The notes under the pieces: generated by a model | What the model saw: the letters and a program-made list of their open reading frames with translations, nothing else | Databases searched by the model: none | Told to the model about the DNA's origin: nothing | Translations under genes and position numbers: made by a program | Shown: positions 47,649-53,843 of the stretch, piece by piece | How positions within the stretch are numbered: the stretch's first letter is position 1 | Layout: each line of letters starts with the position of its first letter | Origin: Gammaproteobacteria bacterium | GTDB taxonomy: Bacteria > Pseudomonadota > Gammaproteobacteria > Steroidobacterales > Steroidobacteraceae | Reading direction: 5' to 3' | Assembly (NCBI GenBank): GCA_027451085.1 | Contig: DAIDKA010000237.1 | Coordinates: 1-53,843, forward strand | Length of the DNA stretch: 53,843 nucleotides

Positions 47649-49244
47649 ATGCGCAGAAGAGAGCTGTTGCGGCGGGGTGCCGCGGTCATGGCTGCAGCCG
47701 GTCTTCCCTGGAGCGGGCTCATCGAGGAGACATTCGGCGCCACCGCCGGCATGCGGCGCATCGGCAGGCCCCAGCCGTTCGATTACGCGAAACTCAAGGG
47801 CATTGCGCGCCAGCTCGCCGGCCAGGCTTACAAGCCGCCGCGCAACCAGCTGCCGCCTGCCATCGCCGCCCTGAACTGGGACAAGTGGCAGTCCATCCGC
47901 TTCCGCAACGAGGCCTCGCTCTGGGCCAACGATCACCTGCGCTACCAGGTGCGGTTCTTCCACCTGGGATTCACCATCAGGAACCCGGTGCGCATGCATG
48001 TGGTGGAGAACGACCAGGAGCAGGAACTGGGCTACGACCGCTCCATGTTCGACTACAGCGCCTCGGGGGTCGATCCGTCGAAGATCCCGCTGGACCTGGG
48101 GTTCGCGGGCTTCCGCCTCAATTTCCACACCGACTGGGTGCGCGACGTTGCGGCCTTCCAGGGCGCGTCGTATTTCCGCGCGGTGGACGGCGACATGCAG
48201 TACGGCATGTCAGCGCGCGGACTGGCCGTCAACAGCGGCATGCCCTACCCGGAGGAGTTTCCCGACTTCATCGCGTACTACCTCGAGAAGCCGCAGAAGG
48301 ATTCCAGCCAGCTGACCGTCTATGGCCTGCTGGACTCGGTGAGTGTCACCGGCGCCTACCGCTTCATCATCGACGTTGCCGATACGCTCATCATGGATGT
48401 CGACGCCGCGCTGTACCCGCGCAAGGAAATCGAGCGCATCGGCATCGCGCCCGGCACCAGCATGTTCCTGTACGGTTCCAATGACAAACGCGTGGACGAC
48501 GACTGGCGGCCGCAGATCCATGACTCGGACGGCCTGCAGATCTGGACCGGCTCGGGCGAGTGGCTGTGGCGGCCGCTGATGAACCCCGTCTCGGTGCGGG
48601 TCAACAGCTTTGTCGATAACAGCCCGCGCGGCTTCGGTCTCATGCAGCGTGACCGCGATTTCGCCGACTACCAGGACGACGGGGTGTTCTATGACAAACG
48701 CCCGAGCGTCTGGGTCGAGCCCAAGGGCCGGTGGGGTCCGGGCCAGGTCATGCTGGTGGAAATCCCGACGGTCGATGAGACCTTCGACAACATCGTGGCG
48801 TTCTGGAATCCGGCTGAGAAGCCGCAGAAGGGCCAGGAACTGCTGTTCGGCTACAAGCTGTACTGGTGCCGCAGCATCCCGTTCTCCTCGGGACTGGCGT
48901 GGGCCCATGCCACACGCACCGGCGTGGGTGGTATCGTCGGGCAGAAGCGCACGTATTTCTCCTGGCGCTTCGTGGTGGATTTCGCCGGCGGGGACTTCGA
49001 TCTGCTGGGTGATCACGCCCAGGTGGTGCCGGTGATCTCCGCATCGCGCGGCAAGGTCGAGATCACCTCGGCGCGTCCGCTGCGCTCCATCGGCGGCTGG
49101 CGGGCCATGTTCGATCTGCGTCTGACGGACGACAGCACTGAACCCATCAACCTGCGCCTGTACCTCGCTGCCGATGGCCAGCCGCTGACCGAGACCTGGC
49201 TGTACCAGTACACCCCGCCGCCGGCCAGCGAACGCCGGATCTGA
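47649..49244 (+). CDS. opgD: Glucan biosynthesis protein D (Tat-exported OpgG paralogue)
   Basis: A 531-residue MdoG-family protein with a twin-arginine N-terminus (MRRRELLRRGAAVMAAAGLP), as in OpgD, which is a Tat substrate, whereas OpgG uses Sec. The core matches opgG in this window, for example FDYAKLKGIARQLAGQAYKP, HDSDGLQIWTGSGEWLWRPL and PRGFGLMQRDRDFADYQDDG. ATG 47649 has GAGGT five bases upstream; ATG 47616 is an alternative start. OpgD controls glucan backbone length in E. coli. The C-terminus TETWLYQYTPPP parallels TETWTDQLPL in OpgG. Confidence 0.92.
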   Translation: MRRRELLRRGAAVMAAAGLPWSGLIEETFGATAGMRRIGRPQPFDYAKLKGIARQLAGQAYKPPRNQLPPAIAALNWDKWQSIRFRNEASLWANDHLRYQVRFFHLGFTIRNPVRMHVVENDQEQELGYDRSMFDYSASGVDPSKIPLDLGFAGFRLNFHTDWVRDVAAFQGASYFRAVDGDMQYGMSARGLAVNSGMPYPEEFPDFIAYYLEKPQKDSSQLTVYGLLDSVSVTGAYRFIIDVADTLIMDVDAALYPRKEIERIGIAPGTSMFLYGSNDKRVDDDWRPQIHDSDGLQIWTGSGEWLWRPLMNPVSVRVNSFVDNSPRGFGLMQRDRDFADYQDDGVFYDKRPSVWVEPKGRWGPGQVMLVEIPTVDETFDNIVAFWNPAEKPQKGQELLFGYKLYWCRSIPFSSGLAWAHATRTGVGGIVGQKRTYFSWRFVVDFAGGDFDLLGDHAQVVPVISASRGKVEITSARPLRSIGGWRAMFDLRLTDDSTEPINLRLYLAADGQPLTETWLYQYTPPPASERRI

Positions 49245-49273
49245 AGACGTGGCAGCTGTCCCGGGCGATCCCC

Positions 49274-49303
49274 AGGGCCTGTTCAGTCAGGTGAACAGGC
49301 CCT
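49274..49303. terminator. Strong bidirectional hairpin between opgD and the FKBP gene
   Basis: A perfect 12-bp stem AGGGCCTGTTCA/TGAACAGGCCCT with a 6-base loop (49286-49291), 30 bases after the opgD stop and 7 before the convergent FKBP stop. On the plus strand it is followed by the T-rich TGAGGGTTATTT. Confidence 0.7.
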
Positions 49304-49309
49304 TGAGGG

Positions 49310-50062
49310 TTATTTCGCGGGGGCAGGTGCGGGCGCCGCTGCGGGCGCCGGGGTCTTAACTGACTTCAGTTCCACCGTGAAGATCAGCAAGGACTGCGGC
49401 GGAATCGGCGGCTGGCCATGCTCGCCGTAGCCCAGCGCGGGTGGGATGTAGAGCTCGATCTTGGACCCTGGCTTCATCAGCTGCAGGCCTTCCTCCCAGC
49501 CCTTGATGAGGCCGTCCACCGGGAAGGTCGCAGGTTCCCCGCGCTTGTAGGAGCTGTCGAACACATCGCCGTTGAGCAGGTGGCCTTCGTAGTCCACGGT
49601 GACCGTGTCTTTGGCCTTGGGCGAGGCGCCCGCGCCCGCGCGCAGCACTTTGTACTGCAGGCCGCTGGCGGTGGTGATGACGCCAGGCTTGCTGGCGTTT
49701 GCCGCCAGGAATTTGGCGGCGGCGGCGGCATTGACCTGACCCACGGCCTGGCGGGCGGTGGTGATGAGGTTCTGGACCTTCTGGGCGTCCGCGGGTGTGG
49801 CGGTCTTGCCCGCCAGGGCCGCCCTGACGCCGGCCATCATCTTCTGATAGTTGACCGAGTCCGCATCCACGCCGTAACCGTGCAGCTGGGTGCCCATCGA
49901 CAGTCCCAGGCTGTAGCTGTCGTCGGCCTTGGTCTGCGCCGCGTTCTGGTCCTTGGCGACCGGCACGGTCTTGTTGGGCGGGACGTTGCCCGCGGTCTGG
50001 GCCAGGGCGGGAACCGCGGCCGCGGCGAGCAGCAGGCCGACGATGCGATGCGTTGCTTTCAC
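49310..50062 (-). CDS. FKBP-type peptidyl-prolyl isomerase (Mip/FkpA type)
   Basis: A 250-residue periplasmic folding catalyst. The signal peptide VGLLLAAAAVPALAQ is followed by a helical dimerisation domain (about residues 45-125, DDSYSLGLSMGTQLHGYGVD...), then the FKBP domain: TASGLQYKVLRAG, VTVDYEGHLLNGDVFDSSYK, LIKGWEEGLQLMKPGSKIEL and YIPPALGYGEHG. The tail is Ala/Pro-rich. The start is GTG 50062, with GAGGTG five bases upstream. The open frame further upstream is antisense to the aminotransferase. The layout is that of FkpA/Mip, but I cannot separate FkpA from FklB-type paralogues. Confidence 0.92.
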   Translation of the reverse strand: MKATHRIVGLLLAAAAVPALAQTAGNVPPNKTVPVAKDQNAAQTKADDSYSLGLSMGTQLHGYGVDADSVNYQKMMAGVRAALAGKTATPADAQKVQNLITTARQAVGQVNAAAAAKFLAANASKPGVITTASGLQYKVLRAGAGASPKAKDTVTVDYEGHLLNGDVFDSSYKRGEPATFPVDGLIKGWEEGLQLMKPGSKIELYIPPALGYGEHGQPPIPPQSLLIFTVELKSVKTPAPAAAPAPAPAK

Positions 50063-50233
50063 GAAGACACCTCGAACGGAAGAGTGATTCAGGGACGATG
50101 GCGCATTTTGCCAATTCCGGGCGGCGTTGCTTGGATTTCGGCAGGCCGCCCCGGGTACCCAACGCTGCGCCGGGGGGCACGGAAGGGTACACTGCCCGAC
50201 CCGATTCACCTGACTTACGCCCAAGGCAAAACC

Positions 50234-51424
50234 ATGTTCGAGCGCCTCGATACCCTGCCTGCTGACCCGATCCTCGGCCTGATGGCGATCTACCGGGCCG
50301 ATCCCGATGCGAAAAAGGTCGATCTGGGGGTGGGCGTGTTCAAGGATGCCCGCGGCGAGACTCCGGTGCTTGCGGCCGTGCGCAAGGCCGAGGCCGCGGT
50401 GCTGGCGCGCCAGACCAGCAAAACCTACGTGGCCCCCGCGGGCAATGCGGCCTTCAATTCCGCCATGGAACGCCAGGTGTTCGGCGCGAATCACGCGGTG
50501 CTGGCCGCCGACCGGGTGCGCAGCATCCAGGGTCCCGGCGGCAGCGGCGCGCTGCGCCTGGGTTCGGAACTGATCCGCATCGCCTCGCCGCAGGCGACGG
50601 TCCACGTAAGCCTGCCCTCCTGGGCCAACCACGTGCCGCTGCTGTCCAACACAGGGCTCAAGCTGGCGCGCTATCCTTACTACGACGCCGGCAAGGGCGC
50701 CATCGACTTCGGCGCCATGTGCAAGGCGCTCGAGCAGCTGCCGGCCGGCGATGTCGTGGTGCTGCACGCTTCCTGTCACAACCCGACCGGTGCCGACCTG
50801 TCGCAGGCACAGTGGCAGGAACTGCTGCCCATTTTCAGGCGCCGTGGCCTGCTGCCCTACATCGACATGGCCTACCAGGGCCTGGGCACCGGCCTCGATG
50901 AGGACGCCTATGGCATCCGCCTGTTTGCCGCCGAACTGCCGGAGCTGCTGGTGGCTGCGTCGTGCTCGAAGAACTTCGGCCTCTACCGCGAACGCGTGGG
51001 CGTGCTGCACTTCGTGGTGGACAAGCCGGCCGTGGCGCTGGCTGCGCTCAGCCAGGAGGTGCGTATCGCGCGCAGCCTGTACTCCATGCCGCCGGACCAT
51101 GGCGCCGCCATCGTTGCCGAGATCCTCGGCAACGATGCGCTGCGCGCCAGCTGGGTGCAGGAACTGGCCACGATGCGTGATCGCATCAACGGCCTGCGGC
51201 GCCAGGTGGTGGCGAAGCTCGGCGAAATCGCTCCCGGGCACGATTTCAGCTTCATTGCGAAGCAGCAGGGCATGTTCTCGCTGCTGGGCCTCACGGTTGC
51301 ACAGGTCACGCAGCTGCGCACCGAGCATCACGTGTACATGACCGATGACAGCCGCATCAACATTGCCGGTCTGGGTGAGCACAACCTCGACTATTTCGCC
51401 CAGTCCGTGGCACAAGTGTTGTAA
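50234..51424 (+). CDS. Aromatic amino acid aminotransferase (TyrB/AspC type)
   Basis: A 396-residue PLP aminotransferase of the class I aspartate/tyrosine group. The start MFERLDTLPADPILGLMAIY is close to TyrB/AspC. HASCHNPTGADLS binds PLP (Asn), PYIDMAYQGLGTGLDEDAYG supplies the Asp and Tyr, and AASCSKNFGLYRERVG carries the Schiff-base Lys. The final Arg that binds the substrate carboxylate is in TDDSRINIAGL. It converts aspartate, tyrosine or phenylalanine with 2-oxoglutarate. ATG 50234. Divergent from the FKBP gene (171 bases) and three bases before the acyl-CoA-dehydrogenase-like gene, so they may be co-transcribed. Confidence 0.93.
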   Translation: MFERLDTLPADPILGLMAIYRADPDAKKVDLGVGVFKDARGETPVLAAVRKAEAAVLARQTSKTYVAPAGNAAFNSAMERQVFGANHAVLAADRVRSIQGPGGSGALRLGSELIRIASPQATVHVSLPSWANHVPLLSNTGLKLARYPYYDAGKGAIDFGAMCKALEQLPAGDVVVLHASCHNPTGADLSQAQWQELLPIFRRRGLLPYIDMAYQGLGTGLDEDAYGIRLFAAELPELLVAASCSKNFGLYRERVGVLHFVVDKPAVALAALSQEVRIARSLYSMPPDHGAAIVAEILGNDALRASWVQELATMRDRINGLRRQVVAKLGEIAPGHDFSFIAKQQGMFSLLGLTVAQVTQLRTEHHVYMTDDSRINIAGLGEHNLDYFAQSVAQVL

Positions 51425-51427
51425 ACC

Positions 51428-52561
51428 GTGTCGCCCGCCACCGCGGCGCTGCTGCAACGGCTGGAGGCGCTGGCGCCCCGGGTGGCTGAGTGCGCGGCTC
51501 AGGCGGAGCGTGAAGCCCGGCTGCCTGACGATCTGGCCCGGCCGTTGCTGGACGGGGGGTTCTTCCGCATGTGGGTTCCGGCCTCGTGCGGGGGACTGGA
51601 ACTGCCCCTGGGTGACGCACTGGCCGTGTACGAACGCGCGGCCCTGCTCGACGGTTCCCTCGGCTGGGCGGTGATGATCGGCAACGGCGGCGGGCTGTTC
51701 GGTGCCTGGCTGCCACCCCAGGGTGCGCAGCAGCTGTTCGGGCCGGCGCACGCGCTGGTGGCAGGCTCAGGTGCGCCCACGGGTGTCGCCGAGAAGGTAT
51801 CGGGCGGGTACCGCGCCCAGGGGCAGTGGCGCTATGCCAGCGGTGCGCATCACGCCTCGATTTTCACCGCCAACTGCCGCATCACCGACGGTGGCAGACC
51901 GCTCAATGGTGCTGATGGCGCGCCGCTGGTGCGGGCCATGTCCTTCGGGCCGGCCGACGTCACCGTGCTGCCCGATTGGGACACCAGCGGCCTGCGCGGC
52001 ACGGGCAGCCACTCTTTCCGGGTCGAGGCCGCCTTCGTGCCGGAGCATCACACCTTCTCGGTGATCGCCGATCCGCCGCGTGAGACCGGGCCGCTGTATC
52101 GCCTGCCCTTCATCGTGCTGACGCAGCTGCCGGTGGCCGCCGTGGGGCTGGGCATCGCGCGGCATGCGCTTGCGCTGTTCGCGGCGCTGGCGCGAGCCAA
52201 GCCGGGCGCCGACGGCAGGTTGCTGGCGCAGGACGCCCTGGTGCAGTCACGTTATGCGGCCGGTGTCGCCGAGCTCGCGCTGGCGAAGGCGGGCATCGAT
52301 GCGGCCGCGGCGCGGGCCTGGACTACAGTTGCCGCCGGCGGGACGCCGCAAGAGGCGCAGCTTGCGGACATCGCCGTGGTGTCAACGTTGTGCCTGGCGC
52401 GGTTGCGCGTGGCGCTGGACCAGCTGGCGCAGGTGGCCGGCATGGATGCGATCGGCCGCGGCGAGTTCGCGCGGGCCTGCCGCGATTTTGTTGCGCTGTG
52501 CGCGCATGGCAGCGTATCGCCGCGCAATCTCGCCGCGGCGGGCGCCGCGTTACTGTCGTAA
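51428..52561 (+). CDS. Acyl-CoA-dehydrogenase-fold flavoprotein (group D monooxygenase-like)
   Basis: A 377-residue protein of the acyl-CoA dehydrogenase superfamily. The N-terminal helical part has ARLPDDLARPLLDGGFFRMW, the central part has a beta domain with SGGYRAQGQWRYASGAHHAS, and WDTSGLRGTGSHSFRVEAAF is the WxxxGMRGTGSxD-type motif with His in place of the usual Asp. The C-terminus is a helical bundle. The layout and short length fit flavin-dependent monooxygenases of the HpaH/HsaA/DszC type better than true acyl-CoA dehydrogenases, because no catalytic Glu is evident in the usual place. GTG 51428. The last 12 bases overlap the convergent YyaL-like gene. Confidence 0.75.
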   Translation: MSPATAALLQRLEALAPRVAECAAQAEREARLPDDLARPLLDGGFFRMWVPASCGGLELPLGDALAVYERAALLDGSLGWAVMIGNGGGLFGAWLPPQGAQQLFGPAHALVAGSGAPTGVAEKVSGGYRAQGQWRYASGAHHASIFTANCRITDGGRPLNGADGAPLVRAMSFGPADVTVLPDWDTSGLRGTGSHSFRVEAAFVPEHHTFSVIADPPRETGPLYRLPFIVLTQLPVAAVGLGIARHALALFAALARAKPGADGRLLAQDALVQSRYAAGVAELALAKAGIDAAAARAWTTVAAGGTPQEAQLADIAVVSTLCLARLRVALDQLAQVAGMDAIGRGEFARACRDFVALCAHGSVSPRNLAAAGAALLS

Positions 52562-53843
52562 CGCGGCGATCAGCTCAGACAGCGAGCTGATCGGCGCGCA
52601 GCAGCTGCCGCCTTCGCAGACATAGGCGACGGCCTCGCCGCGGGGCGCCTTGTCGGCCAGCGCGGGTGGCAGGCCGGTGGCGTCTGCTGCAATGGTGAGC
52701 AGCAGGCGGCGTGGCGCGTACAGGCGCGCCAGCTGGTTGCGCCAGCCTTCGATCACGCGGGCATCGCCGCGCAGGATGACGGTCTGCGGGGGGTGGAGCG
52801 TTTCCTCCAGCGCGGACAGCAGGGTGACATGAGCCTGCGGGTTGTCATGCATGCCGGTCCAGCCGGCGCGCAGCGTGCGTTCGGCGGCATCGAGATAACG
52901 CGTCTCGCCCAGCAGATGTCCCAGGCGCTGCAGCACGAAGGCGGCGATGGCGTTGCCGGAGGGGATCGCGTCATCGCCAAAGCTCTTCGTGCGGTGGATC
53001 AGCTGCTCGTGATCGTCGGCGGTGAAGAAAAACCCGCCGTTGTCGCGGTCCTCGAAGTGTTCGAGCAGCACGTCCAGCAACTGCCGCGCGAAGTCGAGTT
53101 CGATCGGCTCGAAGCGCAGCTGCTGCAACTCCAGGATGGCGTCGGCGAGATAGGCGTAGTCGTCGAGGTAGGCGGGCAGACGGGCGTCCACGCCGCTGGC
53201 GGTGGCCAGCAGGCGTGCGTTGCGCCATAGATGCCTGCGGATGAAATCCAGCGCGCCGGTGGCGGCCCGTTCCAGGTCTGTGCGCCCGAGGCTGCGCGCT
53301 GCGATCGCCAGGCCCCGGATCATCAGCGCGTTCCACGAGGTCAACACCTTGTCGTCGAGCCCCGGGCGCACGCGCGCGCCGCGCGCCGCAAGCAGCTTTG
53401 CGCGCGCGGAATCGATGAGCGTCCGGGCGTCGGGCAGCTCCCGGCCGGCAAGCGCAGCGGCGTCATCGAGGCCGCGGGTCACGCGCAGGTGCCAGCGACC
53501 CTCGAAGTTGGCCGGGCCGTCGAGGCCGAAGCGGGGCGCAAACACGGCGTATTCATCGGCCGTGAGCAGGGCGCGCACTTCGTCCGGGGTCCAGACGTAG
53601 AACCTGCCCTCGTGTCCCTCCGAGTCCGCGTCGAGACTGCTGTGGAAGGCGCCGGCGGGCGAATGCATCTCGCGCAGCGCCCAGTCGGCGATGCGGCCGG
53701 CGACTTCGGCATAGTAGCCGTCGCCGGTGGCCAGGGCGGCCTGTGCGTAGGTGGCCAGCAGCGCGCCGTTGTCGTACAGCATCTTCTCGAAATGCGGGAT
53801 CATCCACACCGCGTCCACCGAGTAGCGGCAGAAGCCGCCGCCC
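52550..53843 (-). CDS. YyaL/DUF255-like (spermatogenesis-associated 20 family) protein, C-terminal part
   Basis: The C-terminal 430 or so residues of a protein of about 680-700 residues; the N-terminal thioredoxin-like domain lies beyond the window edge. The frame is open to base 53843 (GGGFCRYSVDAVWMIPHFEK), so the Met near 53818 is internal. The visible part is the (alpha/alpha) barrel resembling cellobiose epimerase/six-hairpin glycosidases: HFEKMLYDNGALL, AFHSSLDADSEGHEGRFYVW, DDKVLTSWNALMIRGLA and GNAIAAFVLQRLGHLLGE. The C-terminus has a vicinal CC in CEGGSCCAPIS. The function is unknown. Its 3' end overlaps that of the flavoprotein gene by 12 bases. Confidence 0.9.
   Translation of the reverse strand, partial: GGGFCRYSVDAVWMIPHFEKMLYDNGALLATYAQAALATGDGYYAEVAGRIADWALREMHSPAGAFHSSLDADSEGHEGRFYVWTPDEVRALLTADEYAVFAPRFGLDGPANFEGRWHLRVTRGLDDAAALAGRELPDARTLIDSARAKLLAARGARVRPGLDDKVLTSWNALMIRGLAIAARSLGRTDLERAATGALDFIRRHLWRNARLLATASGVDARLPAYLDDYAYLADAILELQQLRFEPIELDFARQLLDVLLEHFEDRDNGGFFFTADDHEQLIHRTKSFGDDAIPSGNAIAAFVLQRLGHLLGETRYLDAAERTLRAGWTGMHDNPQAHVTLLSALEETLHPPQTVILRGDARVIEGWRNQLARLYAPRRLLLTIAADATGLPPALADKAPRGEAVAYVCEGGSCCAPISSLSELIAALRQ

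Noticed and set aside
1..53843. tRNA, rRNA, CRISPR, insertion sequence or prophage genes
   Set aside because: Looked for characteristic CCA-stem, rRNA core, repeat-spacer, transposase DDE and phage structural motifs; none was found by eye. A covariance-model scan would be the decisive test for small RNAs.

Overview
The window is a high-GC (roughly two-thirds G+C by eye) stretch of bacterial chromosome, densely packed with genes. A cytochrome bo3 oxidase operon, OpgG/OpgH/OpgD glucan synthesis, Lhr, RmuC, AcvB, a QseBC/PmrAB-like two-component system and many Tat-exported proteins suggest a gammaproteobacterium. The families recall the Steroidobacterales/Nevskiales/Xanthomonadales neighbourhood, but this placement is an inference: no rRNA or marker gene is present to fix it. 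I see no tRNA, rRNA, CRISPR array, transposase or prophage. Both edges cut genes (cyoB on the left, a YyaL-like gene on the right).

Layout. 1-2.0 kb: end of cyoBCD. 2.2-4.5 kb: trmO, a cysteine-rich protein gene interrupted near its end by an in-frame TAA, and an SDR. 4.5-7.6 kb: a PQQ alcohol dehydrogenase with fused cytochrome c and a lanthanide-type Asp signature, divergent from a Tat-exported dienelactone hydrolase-like protein. 7.7-11.2 kb: GlsB-like membrane protein, SDR, and an ABC export operon. 11.2-13.3 kb: a remnant of a DJ-1/PfpI gene beside a polyvinyl-alcohol-dehydrogenase-like quinohaemoprotein. 13.3-19.4 kb: a foldback repeat, a DegP-type protease, a two-component system whose 3' end carries a tandem PmrA/QseB-type box just upstream of degP, a low-complexity Ser/Thr/His protein, and a PBP4-type carboxypeptidase. 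19.6-22.2 kb: UPF0145, TMEM175, YciI, RmuC.

22.2-31.5 kb is the most unusual part. A MoaF-like protein and a small Tat protein are transcribed away from a row of secreted proteins: a two-haem DUF1592-type protein, a Tat-exported DUF1552 protein, a periplasmic ankyrin protein of about twelve repeats, and a Tat-exported metallo-beta-lactamase-fold protein that has lost two zinc-2 ligands. RidA, a tiny cysteine-rich CWC protein and a resorcylate-decarboxylase-like amidohydrolase follow. The close spacing and shared export signals suggest one envelope oxidation or degradation system of unknown substrate.

32.7-38.0 kb: folD, def, a YebC-family regulator, a delta-9-type desaturase with a charged C-terminal helix, and AcvB/VirJ. 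38.1-42.3 kb: Lhr helicase. 42.4-49.2 kb: osmoregulated periplasmic glucan genes (opgG, opgH, opgD) with carbonic anhydrase and panB between them. 49.3-53.8 kb: FKBP isomerase, aromatic aminotransferase, an acyl-CoA-dehydrogenase-like flavoprotein and the YyaL-like protein.

All functional calls come from motif recognition by eye without database searches.
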